64,000 nt of DNA, from assembly GCA_024638305.1 (NCBI GenBank), contig JAHEKN010000288.1:1-64000 (forward strand). Direction: 5' to 3'. Of the stretch, positions 9,436 through 17,692 are shown piece after piece (position 1 is the stretch's first letter; the number at the start of each line of letters is the position of its first letter). The notes below the pieces were generated by a model, which ran no database searches, was not told the DNA's origin, and saw nothing but the letters and a program-made list of their open reading frames with translations. Made by a program: the position numbers and the translations under genes. This stretch comes from Gemmatimonadota bacterium. GTDB lineage: Bacteria; Gemmatimonadota; Gemmatimonadetes; Longimicrobiales; Gaopeijiaceae.

Positions 9436-10269
9436 GTGACCGGTCCCGACGTCGCGGGCGCCGTAGAGACGCTGCGCCGCTCGGGCGGCCCCGTGTGGGA
9501 CGGACGGCCGCCGCATGTCCATCTGGTCCTGGGATCGGGGCTGGGGGCGCTGGCCGCCCGCGTCGCAGACGCAGTCTCGGTTCCGTTCGCGGACCTCACG
9601 GGGTTCCCTGGGGCGGGCGTCGTGGGGCACGCGGGCGAGTTCCTCCTGGGTCACCTGGCCGGCCGCCGGGTGCTCGTGCAAGCAGGCCGCTTCCACTTGT
9701 ACGAGGGGCACGCGGAGGAGGTCGTGGTGGCTCCGGTGCGCATCGCCCGCCGCCTCGGGGCGCCGGTCACGGTTCTCACCAACGCGGCCGGAGGGATCGA
9801 TCCGCGGATGGCTCCGGGGGACCTGATGCTCATCGACGACCACATCAACCTGATGTTTCGCCACCCCCTTTCCGGACCAGTCCGGGTGGGCGAGACCCGA
9901 TTCCCCGACATGAGCCGGCCGTACGACTCCGACCTGCAGGCTGCCGCGCTCGCGGCCGCGGCCCGCTTGGGGTTACGGATCCACCGGGGCGTCTACGCCG
10001 GGATGCTGGGTCCCAGCTACGAGACGCCGGCCGAGATTCGCATGCTGCGATCGTACGGTGCCCATGCCGTGGGGATGTCCACGGTTCCCGAGGCCATCGT
10101 CGCCACCGCCGGCGGGGGTCGCGTCCTCGGATTCTCATTGATCACGAACAAAGCGGCAGGTCTGGGGGGTGCGCTGGACCACAGCGAGGTGGTACAGGTG
10201 GGGCGTGAAGCCGGGGCTCGCCTGGGCACCCTGATCGAGGAGGTCGTGGGAGGGCTGGAGGGCCCGTAG
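9436..10269 (+). CDS. punA: Purine nucleoside phosphorylase (trimeric class)
   Basis: Splits inosine/guanosine with phosphate to free base and ribose-1-phosphate. 277 residues from GTG 9436. Family landmarks in order: phosphate-site GSGLG (33-37), RFHLYEG (85-91), TNAAGG (115-120), GPSYETPAE (192-200, with the base-binding Glu200), GMSTVPE (213-219) and Asn238 in ITNKAAG. The Glu and Asn pair indicates 6-oxopurine specificity by analogy with mammalian PNP. It lies 19 bases after the nucleoside transporter, so import and phosphorolysis form one salvage operon. Confidence 0.94.
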   Translation: MTGPDVAGAVETLRRSGGPVWDGRPPHVHLVLGSGLGALAARVADAVSVPFADLTGFPGAGVVGHAGEFLLGHLAGRRVLVQAGRFHLYEGHAEEVVVAPVRIARRLGAPVTVLTNAAGGIDPRMAPGDLMLIDDHINLMFRHPLSGPVRVGETRFPDMSRPYDSDLQAAALAAAARLGLRIHRGVYAGMLGPSYETPAEIRMLRSYGAHAVGMSTVPEAIVATAGGGRVLGFSLITNKAAGLGGALDHSEVVQVGREAGARLGTLIEEVVGGLEGP

Positions 10270-10276
10270 GCTGTTC

Positions 10277-10315
10277 GCTTCCGGCGCTCGCTACCGGCGC
10301 TCGCTTCCGGCCGCG
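10277..10315. repeat. Three 13-bp direct repeats between convergent genes
   Basis: Units GCTTCCGGCGCTC (10277), GCTACCGGCGCTC (10290) and a degenerate third copy (10303) fill almost the whole gap between the PNP stop and the stop of the convergent small envelope gene. No hairpin-plus-U-tract terminator is visible there. Function unknown. Confidence 0.6.
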
Positions 10316-10921
10316 CTACGGGTAGCGCTGACGCCAGTGGATGGAGCGATATCCCAGAGCGGCGCCGCCACCGGCCCCGAGGAGCGTGCCCACGACTCCG
10401 GCGCTGATGACGATGGCGCTCCCGCACCCGCCCCCCGTCTGGCACGTGAGCTTGTCGTAGAAGTAGCCCATCCCGAACCCCGCGGCAGCGCCGAAGGCCG
10501 CCCCGGTGATAAGCGTACGCCGGGTATCCCGCTCGCGTACGGCCAGTCGCTCGACCAGTGCGGGCGTGACCTCCCAGCTCTGGGCATCCTCCAGCACGCT
10601 CAGTAGATCGCGAGTGGCGGAAACCACCCGTCCGTCCTCGATGCTGATCCCCGGGGCCAGCAAGCGCACGTGCTGCCCCGGTCGCAGCGCCTCGACCACC
10701 TCTTCGACGGTCGGGCCCTGTGCGGCCACCTGAGCGGCGGCGTCAGTGGGGAACGGCAGGCCGAGGGTCAGCCCGAGCAGGGCCGCCAGCGCGCGCGCCG
10801 ACTGGCGGCCGACCCGATGGCCACACCAGCCGTCACGCCAGCGGTCACGCCGAGCGCTGCCGCGACGGCCTTCATCGGGCGGCCCCGACCCCCCAAGCGC
10901 GCGCTTCATAGGGGGGGTCAT
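10316..10921 (-). CDS. Exported protein of unknown function with glycine-rich membrane segments
   Basis: Not recognised as a named family. 201 residues from an ATG at 10921 that overlaps the upstream stop (ATGA), so it is translationally coupled to the TonB-plug-like gene. A basic stretch precedes a signal-like segment ending near DAAAQ (about residue 63). A soluble part (70-130) includes GQHVRLLAPGISIEDGRV, resembling a small beta-barrel that reads a transcript or ligand, but this is only a shape impression. Two glycine/alanine-rich hydrophobic segments (about 138-155 and 168-190) resemble glycine-zipper hairpins. An internal start nearer the signal peptide is possible. Likely inserted in the cell envelope. 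Confidence 0.65.
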   Translation of the reverse strand: MTPPMKRALGGSGPPDEGRRGSARRDRWRDGWCGHRVGRQSARALAALLGLTLGLPFPTDAAAQVAAQGPTVEEVVEALRPGQHVRLLAPGISIEDGRVVSATRDLLSVLEDAQSWEVTPALVERLAVRERDTRRTLITGAAFGAAAGFGMGYFYDKLTCQTGGGCGSAIVISAGVVGTLLGAGGGAALGYRSIHWRQRYP

Positions 10922-12324
10922 CGCGTGAATATCAGCAGGACGCCGTTGCCGACGTTACCGCCCTGGAACCGCGTCCGCGCCTCGATGGGTGGCACGAACT
11001 GGATGCGGTCGATCGTGACCGGATCGAGCAGCCCGAGGGTGCGTCCCGCCGCGGGAATGAGCACTCCATTCAGGATGACCTCGACCATGCTGCAGTCCGC
11101 TCCGCCGCGCCTCAGCGTCTCCACGCACAACTGCCCGTCCGCGGTCTCGGCGACCCGCAGACCCGGGACGTTGGCGACGCGGAGCAGCGAAGCGAACGTC
11201 GGGGTTCGGTGGACCACCGCGTCAACCATGGCGCGGGTCATGCCGTCGAAACGGAAGCCCGTCCGCACGGCCTCCTCCTGGGGGCTGGTGCGGGCCGTCA
11301 CCACGATAGGCGGCAGCTGGAAGACTTCCTGGGCTAGCGGGAGCTCGATGTGGAGGGTCTCGCCACTCTCCACAAACAGGGAATCGACCCTACTGCCGTA
11401 CGCGCCGTGCTCCGCTTCGACCACCACGACGCCGGCCGGGATGCCTCGCAGCCGGATTGCACCGTCCTCGTCCGAGATACCGGCTACCTGGGTGCCCCGG
11501 ACGCGCACCGAGGCATCGGCCACGAAGGATCCGGTGCCGGCGTCGACCAGGGTGGCCACCAGTGTCACAGGCTCGGTCACGGCGAGATACAGGTCCTGGG
11601 GGAGGGGCCCGGCACCCGCGGGCAGTGTCACCAAACGGCCGCTCACGTCGCCCCATACGGCCTGGAGGCCCAGATCCTCGTCTGTCGGACCGCAGAAGCG
11701 GAACTCGCCGAAGTCGTCGGTCTGGACCACCTCCGGCGGCCCGCGTCGCCGGGCGCGGTGGAGCAGGACGGGCACGCCCGCCACGGGGTTCTGCGTCAGC
11801 AGATCGCGGACGACTCCTCCCGTCGAACGGGTGTCCGACCCGCACCAGGCGGTGAGGAGGGTCTCGCGCGAAGGGGCGGCCAGCCGCAGCCGAGTGGTCA
11901 CGCCGGCGCGCACCTCGGCCGAGGCGAGCGGTAGGCTTGCCCCGAGCACCTGCATCCTCACGTGGAAGACCGTGACCTGATGCGTGCCCTCCGGCACCTC
12001 GGCGAGCGTGAACCTGCCCTCGGCGTCCGTGGTGCTCTCGATGTCCGTCCCCAGCACGGCGACCACGGCGCCCGCGAGCGGGGCTGCGACAGTGCTGTCC
12101 ACCACGATCCCCGCGATCGACCCGGTCTCCTGTGCGGCCACTTCGGCAGGGGAAGACGAGACGGCCGCCAGCACGACGATCAGCGACGACGCGACAGCGA
12201 GCGGCATCCGGCACGCGGGTCCGATCGGGAACCCCTTCGGCCTCGCGGGCGCGGTCCCGGGCGCGGTCCCGGGCGCGGTCCCGAGCGCGGTCCCGAGCGC
12301 GTCGGCCGAGCGTGCTCGCCTCAT
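10918..12324 (-). CDS. Exported protein with carboxypeptidase-regulatory-like repeats and a C-terminal TonB-plug-like domain
   Basis: 468 residues if it starts at the ATG at 12324 that overlaps the thiD stop (ATGA), or 429 from ATG 12207, directly before a clear signal peptide (PLAVASSLIVVLAAV, cleavage after VAAQ). The mature part begins with a carboxypeptidase-regulatory-like beta-sandwich (SIAGIVVDSTVAAPLAGA to VPEGTHQV). Two further sandwich-like repeats follow, then a plug-like end with SLLRVANVPGLRV and a VILNGVLIP strand typical of TonB-receptor plugs. No 22-strand barrel follows, so it cannot be a complete receptor. It may be a periplasmic or outer-membrane accessory, but substrate and partner are unknown. 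The N-terminal extension holds a 12-bp tandem repeat coding for GTAP units. Confidence 0.75.
   Translation of the reverse strand: MRRARSADALGTALGTAPGTAPGTAPARPKGFPIGPACRMPLAVASSLIVVLAAVSSSPAEVAAQETGSIAGIVVDSTVAAPLAGAVVAVLGTDIESTTDAEGRFTLAEVPEGTHQVTVFHVRMQVLGASLPLASAEVRAGVTTRLRLAAPSRETLLTAWCGSDTRSTGGVVRDLLTQNPVAGVPVLLHRARRRGPPEVVQTDDFGEFRFCGPTDEDLGLQAVWGDVSGRLVTLPAGAGPLPQDLYLAVTEPVTLVATLVDAGTGSFVADASVRVRGTQVAGISDEDGAIRLRGIPAGVVVVEAEHGAYGSRVDSLFVESGETLHIELPLAQEVFQLPPIVVTARTSPQEEAVRTGFRFDGMTRAMVDAVVHRTPTFASLLRVANVPGLRVAETADGQLCVETLRRGGADCSMVEVILNGVLIPAAGRTLGLLDPVTIDRIQFVPPIEARTRFQGGNVGNGVLLIFTR
12247..12294 (-). repeat. 12-bp tandem repeat (four units)
   Basis: Unit GGGCGCGGTCCC repeated three times exactly (12247, 12259, 12271), then GAGCGCGGTCCC at 12283 with a decayed continuation. 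It is in frame in the coding start region of the TonB-plug-like protein, where it adds Gly-Thr-Ala-Pro tetrapeptides before the signal peptide. Unit number could vary without changing the frame. Confidence 0.85.
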
Positions 12325-13151
12325 TCCGGCATCCTCGTGAAGTGATCGATGGGCCCGTTTCCCCGTCCGAGACCGGGCGCCCGGCCAATGGCGTCGGTCA
12401 CGAACCGGATCGCGACCCGCGTCGCCTCGACCACCGGCAGACCGCGACCGAGAGCCGCGGCAGCGGCAGCCGACAACGTACACCCGGTCCCATGGGTGTG
12501 CCGCGTCGCATGCCGAATGTGCTCGAACCGGTGAACCGACGCTCCATCGTAGAGGACATCGGTCATGCGGTCGTCGATGTCGGGGTCTCCGCTTTGCCGG
12601 TGCCCGCCCTTCACCAGGGCGGCCGCGGCACCCATGTCTACGAGCATCCGCGCCGAATCTTCCATGTCGGCGTCCGACTCGATCGCGCGACCGACCAGAA
12701 TCTCGGCCTCGCGCAGGTTGGGCGTGACCAGGGTCGCCCGGGGAATCAGCCGCTCGCACAGGGCCCGCTCCGCGCCGGCATCGAGGAGCCGATCCCCGCT
12801 GGTCGCCACCATGACGGGATCGACCACGAGGTTGGGCAGGAGCCCGGCGCCGGCCAGGTCCGCCACCGCCTGCACGTGGCCGGCGGTGCCGAGCATTCCC
12901 GTCTTCACCGCCGCGGGGGGCAGATCGGACGTCACGGCCAGGATCTGCGCTCGCAGCACGTCGACCGGGATCATGTGGACGGCGGTTACGCCCTGCGTGT
13001 TTTGCGCCGTGACCGCGGCGATCGCGCTGGTGCCGAACACGCCAAACTGATGAAAGGTCTTGAGGTCGGCCTGGATGCCCGCTCCTCCCCCGCTGTCGCT
13101 TCCCGCGATGGTCAGCGCGACGGGCGGAGGCCCGTTCGTCGATGCTGGCAT
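12321..13151 (-). CDS. thiD: ThiD, hydroxymethylpyrimidine/phosphomethylpyrimidine kinase
   Basis: Phosphorylates HMP to HMP-P and then HMP-PP for thiamine synthesis in the cytoplasm. 276 residues, the typical length of this ribokinase-fold enzyme. The N-terminal ALTIAGSDSGGGAGIQADLK and the C-terminal anion-hole motif HGTGCTLSAA are both intact. The ATG at 13151 faces the SpoU gene start 43 bases away. Its stop is shared with the next gene through ATGA, so thiD heads a three-gene coupled transcript with two envelope proteins that have no evident link to thiamine. ThiE, which uses its product, is encoded separately at 46923-47582. Confidence 0.95.
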   Translation of the reverse strand: MPASTNGPPPVALTIAGSDSGGGAGIQADLKTFHQFGVFGTSAIAAVTAQNTQGVTAVHMIPVDVLRAQILAVTSDLPPAAVKTGMLGTAGHVQAVADLAGAGLLPNLVVDPVMVATSGDRLLDAGAERALCERLIPRATLVTPNLREAEILVGRAIESDADMEDSARMLVDMGAAAALVKGGHRQSGDPDIDDRMTDVLYDGASVHRFEHIRHATRHTHGTGCTLSAAAAAALGRGLPVVEATRVAIRFVTDAIGRAPGLGRGNGPIDHFTRMPE

Positions 13152-13194
13152 GGTCCCCTACCTTCCCGCTTTCGTGTCCGCCCGCCGCCGGCCG

Positions 13195-14097
13195 ATGTCG
13201 GATCGATCCGGCCCCGGCCCCACGACGCAGGAGGAAGGTAGAATCCGCGAACCCGAGCGGGAACCGCGGGGCGACACCCGGTCTCCGGGAGACGCGCCTC
13301 CGGCCAGCCGGCCGCTATCGGCCGCCGAAAGGACCTTGATCCGGAAGCTCAGCCGCCGTCGCGAGCGCGAGCGCACCGGCTTGACCGTCGTCGAAGGGGT
13401 GCGGTGTGCGCGGGAGGCGCTGTCTGCCGGTGCCAGCGTACGTCTGGCCGTGGTCGCACCCAGGTTGGCGACGCTGGCTGGCGGGTCCGAGCTGGAGACC
13501 CGCGTGCGGATGATGGCGCCGGTCGGAGACACCACGGACCGTGAGCTCGGGTCGCTTTCCGACGCCGAATCGCACCAGGGCGTGCTGCTGGTCTGCGCGT
13601 GCGAGCGCCGGCCGTTGTCCGAGCTCGACACCGCCGGCCGGTACGTGGTCCTCGACGGGGTGCAGGACCCCGGCAACGTGGGCACCCTCATCCGCTCGGC
13701 GCACGCGTTCGGGCTCGACGGCCTCATCGCCCTGAAGGGGACCGCGGACCTCTGGAGCCCGAAGGTGCTCCGCGCCTCGGCCGGGAGCGCCTTCCACCTC
13801 GCGCTCGCCGTGTCGACGGCCACCGAGTTGGTGGACTGGGCGCGCCGGGGCGGCCTCGGCCTGAAGGTTGCGGAAGCGTCCCGGGCCAGGGCGCCGATCC
13901 CGTCCGTCGGATGTGGTTGGGCCCTCGTCATCGGAAACGAGGGGTCCGGCGTCGGGGAAGCCATTCGCGAGGCGGCGGACCTGACCGTGGGCGTCCCCAT
14001 GGCGGGAGGAGCGGAGTCGCTCAACGCGGCCGTGGCCGGATCGATCCTCATGTACTTGTTCACGAGAGGGGGCATGGAACGGGGAGACACGACGTGA
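13195..14097 (+). CDS. SpoU/TrmH-family RNA 2'-O-methyltransferase
   Basis: SAM-dependent ribose methylation of rRNA or tRNA by a trefoil-knot (SPOUT) enzyme. 300 residues from ATG 13195; an earlier ATG at 13150 would run into the thiD start. The three SpoU motifs are clear: VLDGVQDPGNVGTLIRSA, LVIGNEGSGV, and VPMAGGAESLNAAVAGSIL with the knot. The N-terminal ~55 residues are charged and low complexity. Residues 55-140 resemble an L7Ae/L30-like SpoU substrate-binding region (LSAAERTLIRKLSRRRERE). The target nucleotide cannot be deduced. Its stop overlaps the prepilin peptidase GTG. Confidence 0.9.
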   Translation: MSDRSGPGPTTQEEGRIREPEREPRGDTRSPGDAPPASRPLSAAERTLIRKLSRRRERERTGLTVVEGVRCAREALSAGASVRLAVVAPRLATLAGGSELETRVRMMAPVGDTTDRELGSLSDAESHQGVLLVCACERRPLSELDTAGRYVVLDGVQDPGNVGTLIRSAHAFGLDGLIALKGTADLWSPKVLRASAGSAFHLALAVSTATELVDWARRGGLGLKVAEASRARAPIPSVGCGWALVIGNEGSGVGEAIREAADLTVGVPMAGGAESLNAAVAGSILMYLFTRGGMERGDTT

Positions 14098-14876
14098 CAG
14101 AACCCTGGAGCTCGGTGGTGGTGGCGGGCCTGTTCGGGCTCATCCTGGGGTCGTTCCTCAACGTCTGCGCGTGGCGCTGGCCGAGGAGCGAGTCGGTGGT
14201 CTCCCCGCGGTCGCGCTGCCCCGGGTGCGAGACGCCGCTCATCTGGAACGACAACATCCCGGTGATCTCCTGGCTCCTGCTGCGGGGTAGGTGCCGCACC
14301 TGCCAGGACCCGATCTCGGTTCAGTACCCGCTCGTGGAGCTGGCCACCGGCCTGGTCTGGGCGGGCATGGTCTACCACGAGGGCGTCGTGTTCGAGGCCG
14401 TGCGGGGCGGTCTCTTCCTCACCGTCCTCCTCGGGATCGCCCTCACCGACGCCCGCGAGTACATCATCCCCGACGAGTTCTCCGTCGGCGGTGCCGTGCT
14501 GGGTTTCGGGGCCTCGTTCATGCCAGGCGGAATCGGGTGGGAGCAATCGCTGCTCGGAGCCGCCGTGGGGTTCTTCCTGCTCTGGGGCGTCGCGATTGTG
14601 GGCAAGATCGCCTTCAAGAAGGAGGCGATGGGCGGGGGCGACATCAAGATGATGGCGTTGATCGGCAGTTTCCTCGGGGTGGCCGGTGTACTCCTGACTT
14701 TGTTTCTGGGAGCGCTGCTCGGCTCCGTCGTTTTCGGGCCCATCTCATGGAAGACCGGGAAGCTCGTGCCGTTCGGCATCTTCCTGTCGCTCGGTGCGGC
14801 GCTTACCTACGTGTGGGGGCCGGATTTCCTCGAGTGGTACTCGACCGCGATCCTGGGGATGGCGCGCGTGTCCTGA
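14094..14876 (+). CDS. Prepilin peptidase, A24 family (PilD-like)
   Basis: Inner-membrane aspartic protease that removes the leader of type IV pilins and type II secretion pseudopilins, and often N-methylates the new N-terminus. 260 residues from GTG 14094 (GTGA overlap with the SpoU stop). The cytoplasmic loop keeps the zinc tetrad Cys42/Cys45 and Cys67/Cys70. Catalytic aspartates are Asp119 (TDAREYIIPD) and Asp183 (GGGD). About seven or eight membrane segments. No pilin or secretion genes are adjacent, so its substrates are encoded elsewhere. Confidence 0.93.
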   Translation: MTEPWSSVVVAGLFGLILGSFLNVCAWRWPRSESVVSPRSRCPGCETPLIWNDNIPVISWLLLRGRCRTCQDPISVQYPLVELATGLVWAGMVYHEGVVFEAVRGGLFLTVLLGIALTDAREYIIPDEFSVGGAVLGFGASFMPGGIGWEQSLLGAAVGFFLLWGVAIVGKIAFKKEAMGGGDIKMMALIGSFLGVAGVLLTLFLGALLGSVVFGPISWKTGKLVPFGIFLSLGAALTYVWGPDFLEWYSTAILGMARVS

Positions 14877-15019
14877 GGGGATCTGGGGCCGGTCGGCATG
14901 GGAGCCTCGTGTAGGCCCCGTCGGTCCCCCCGGTAGCGGAGATCGGGCTCCTTGGCGAGTTTTGCTCAGCCCTCCATACAATCGACGCCTCGCGGCGAGT
15001 CGGACCTCGAAGCCAGCAG

Positions 15020-17380
15020 ATGAAAACACGTGAATACGCACGTCCGGCTACCGCCGCGGCCGGACCGCCCAGGACCGCCCCCCGGCTCGCTCACGCGATC
15101 GCCTCCATGGTAGCCATGGGGCTCGCCTTGCCAGTGGCCCTCGCAGTCGCTGCCAACCCGCTCACGGGGCAGGGGCTCCAGTCCCAGGGGGAAGGCGGTG
15201 ACCCGAGAGCTCCTCGCGGCTCAGCCGAGGCCACCGCCGTGCGCGTTGCCGCGCCTCCCATCGTGGACGGGCGGCTCGACGACGCCGCTTGGCGAGACGT
15301 TCCCGCCATGGCCGACTTCATCCAGCGCGAGCCCCGCGACGGTCGACCAGCCACCGAAGCCACCGAGGTGCGGGTCGTATACGACGGGAACGCCCTGTAC
15401 GTGGGGGTCTGGGCGTTCGACAGCGAGCCCAGCCGGATCGTATACGGAGAGGCCATCCGCGACTACGAGGTTGCGGAAAGCGACTACGTGCTCTTTGTCA
15501 TCGACACCTACCGCGACGAACAAAACGGGTTCGTCTTCGGCACGACTCCGGCGGGCATCGAATACGACGGCCAGGTGGCCAATGAGGGCAGCGGGGGCGG
15601 TTTCTTCCTGGGCGGTGGCGGCGGGAGCCAGCGTCGGCGCTTCCAGGCCGGAGCCGGGGACGGGTTCAACAAGAATTGGGACGGGAGCTGGACCGTGGCG
15701 ACCACCACGGACGAGCGTGGCTGGTATGCCGAATTCCGGATCCCGTTCAGCACACTGCGCTACGGAGCGGACAACGCGGCCTGGGGCTTCAACGTGGCCC
15801 GACGGGTGCGCCGACTCAACGAGGAGTCGTTCTGGGCGCCGGTGCCCCGCGAGTTCAACCTCTATCGGCTCAACTTCGCCGGCGAGCTGGACGGAGTGGA
15901 TCCGCCGTTCCGCCGACTTGCGTCGGTCACGCCCTATGTGCTGGGCGCCACGTCGCGCGACTACCAGGCGGGTGAGACCGGCTTCGGCAGCGACGCCGAA
16001 TTCGGCGGGGAGGCCAAGTTCCAGGTCACCCAGGGACTCACGCTCGACCTGACGGCGAACACGGACTTCGCGCAGGTCGAGGTGGACGATCAGCAGGTCA
16101 ACCTCACGCGGTTTTCGCTCCTGTTTCCCGAGAAGCGGCCGTTCTTCCTGGAGAATGCGGGACTCTTCGCGGTGGGCGCCGGTGGGGCCGATCTGTTCTT
16201 CAGCCGCCGAATCGGGATCTCGGGTGGGCAGCCGGTGCCGATCCAAGGCGGCGGCCGGCTTTCGGGAAAGGCGGCGGGACTGAACGTGGGGTTGCTCCAT
16301 ATCCGCACGGACGGGCTCCGTGTGGGAGGGGAGGTGGTCCAGCCGGAGAACGCCTACTCGGTGGTCCGTCTGGCCCGGGAGCTTCCCAGCCGCTCACGCG
16401 TTGGCGGGATCGTCGTCGACCGGAGCAGCGACGTCGACGGGGACTACAACCGGACGTACGCCGTGGACGGTCGCGTGGGCGTGGGAGACGCGCTGACCGT
16501 CAGCACATTTCTGGCGCGCACGGAGACGCCGGGATTCGACGGGCCGGACCACGCCTGGGACGTGACGGCCGGCTGGACCAGCAACAGTGTGCGCGCGACC
16601 GTGACGGCCCGTGAGATCGGTGAGGATTTCAACCCCGAGGTGGGATTCCTCCCGAGGGACGGACACCGGTATTACCAACTCTTCGGCATGTACTACATCC
16701 GACCGGAGTCCGGCCTCCGCGAGATTCGCCCGCACATATCGTACTTCACCTACCGGAGCCGCCGAACAGGCCTCGAGCGAGGCTTCGAAGAGAGCAGTCG
16801 CTGGCACGTGGACTCCCACTGGCAATGGCCGTCGGGGGCCGAGCTCCATACCGGCGGGAACTACGTGATCGAGGGGCTCGACCAGCCGTTCGAGATCCGG
16901 GGAACCGACGTGACCGTGGCGCCAGGCCACTACGAGGGGTGGGAGACGGTCCTGGTATTCAACTCGGACCGCTCGGCCAGGTTCGTGCTCGACACCCGCG
17001 CGGAGTTCGGGAGCTTCCTGTCGGGAACACGGCGAGGAGCCAACGCCACGGTCACGTTCCGGCAGAGCGAGCGCTTCAGCACCGGCATCCGCCTCGAGCA
17101 CAACGACGTGTCCCTGGCGGAGGGCAACTTCACCACGACATTGGCCGGCGTGAACTTCGGCTACTTCTTCACGCCGCGGATCTACTTACAGTCGACCGTG
17201 CAGTACTCGGATCAGATCGACACCTGGTCGGCCAACGCGCGCTTCGGCTGGCTCAACACGGCCGGGACGGGGCTCTTCATCGTGTACAACGAGACGCAGG
17301 GGATCGAGGACCTTTCGGGGCCGCTCGGCCGCTCGCTGATCCTCAAGTTCACGCGGCAGTTCAACCTCCTGGGGGGCTAG
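15020..17380 (+). CDS. DUF5916 protein with N-terminal CBM9-like domain
   Basis: Predicted outer-membrane protein of a family common in Bacteroidota, Gemmatimonadota and relatives; substrate unknown. 786 residues. A signal peptide lies in the first ~50 residues (hydrophobic run ASMVAMGLALPVALAVAA). The CBM9-like beta-sandwich (about 70-200) has the usual opening VDGRLDDAAWRDVP and later FGTTPAGIEYDGQ. A Gly-rich loop GGGFFLGGGGGSQ follows. From about residue 290 alternating beta strands (LTLDLTANTDFAQVEVDDQQ, LLFPEKRPFFLEN) run to an aromatic C-terminus LKFTRQFNLLGG, consistent with a barrel. It stands alone after a 143-base gap. Confidence 0.88.
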   Translation: MKTREYARPATAAAGPPRTAPRLAHAIASMVAMGLALPVALAVAANPLTGQGLQSQGEGGDPRAPRGSAEATAVRVAAPPIVDGRLDDAAWRDVPAMADFIQREPRDGRPATEATEVRVVYDGNALYVGVWAFDSEPSRIVYGEAIRDYEVAESDYVLFVIDTYRDEQNGFVFGTTPAGIEYDGQVANEGSGGGFFLGGGGGSQRRRFQAGAGDGFNKNWDGSWTVATTTDERGWYAEFRIPFSTLRYGADNAAWGFNVARRVRRLNEESFWAPVPREFNLYRLNFAGELDGVDPPFRRLASVTPYVLGATSRDYQAGETGFGSDAEFGGEAKFQVTQGLTLDLTANTDFAQVEVDDQQVNLTRFSLLFPEKRPFFLENAGLFAVGAGGADLFFSRRIGISGGQPVPIQGGGRLSGKAAGLNVGLLHIRTDGLRVGGEVVQPENAYSVVRLARELPSRSRVGGIVVDRSSDVDGDYNRTYAVDGRVGVGDALTVSTFLARTETPGFDGPDHAWDVTAGWTSNSVRATVTAREIGEDFNPEVGFLPRDGHRYYQLFGMYYIRPESGLREIRPHISYFTYRSRRTGLERGFEESSRWHVDSHWQWPSGAELHTGGNYVIEGLDQPFEIRGTDVTVAPGHYEGWETVLVFNSDRSARFVLDTRAEFGSFLSGTRRGANATVTFRQSERFSTGIRLEHNDVSLAEGNFTTTLAGVNFGYFFTPRIYLQSTVQYSDQIDTWSANARFGWLNTAGTGLFIVYNETQGIEDLSGPLGRSLILKFTRQFNLLGG

Positions 17381-17446
17381 CCCGAGGCTCCGGCGATGGC
17401 GAGGTGGCCCGAGGGAGCGTAGAGCCGCCCCCCCCGGCGTCCTCTC

Positions 17447-17692
17447 TCAGGGATCCGAGCAGTCCCGCTGATATCCGCAGTTCGGACAGATCACCTTGCA
17501 GTGGCGGTCGTACATCGCCGCGCCGCATCGCTCGCAGGTGATCTCCTCGGTGCGGGACGCCGAGTCCCGGACCGGAGCCCGCGCCGGGGCCGGAAGCGGG
17601 TCGGGGCTGCCGCCACCCCAGGCGCCGCCCTTGCCGCCGCCCTTGCCGCCGCCGTTACCACCGCCCGTTTCGGCACCCGACCCCTCGTTCAT
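17447..17692 (-). CDS. Small glycine-rich zinc-ribbon protein
   Basis: 81 residues from an ATG at 17692 that overlaps the carbonic anhydrase-like stop (ATGA). Residues 7-28 are a Gly/Lys-rich low-complexity stretch and 29-45 a Pro/Ala linker. The C-terminal half is a four-cysteine ribbon, CERCGAAMYDRH then CPNCGYQRDC. Such ribbons bind zinc and often contact nucleic acid or protein, but nothing here shows the target. Tight coupling to the upstream gene suggests the two act together or need matched amounts. Confidence 0.75.
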   Translation of the reverse strand: MNEGSGAETGGGNGGGKGGGKGGAWGGGSPDPLPAPARAPVRDSASRTEEITCERCGAAMYDRHCKVICPNCGYQRDCSDP

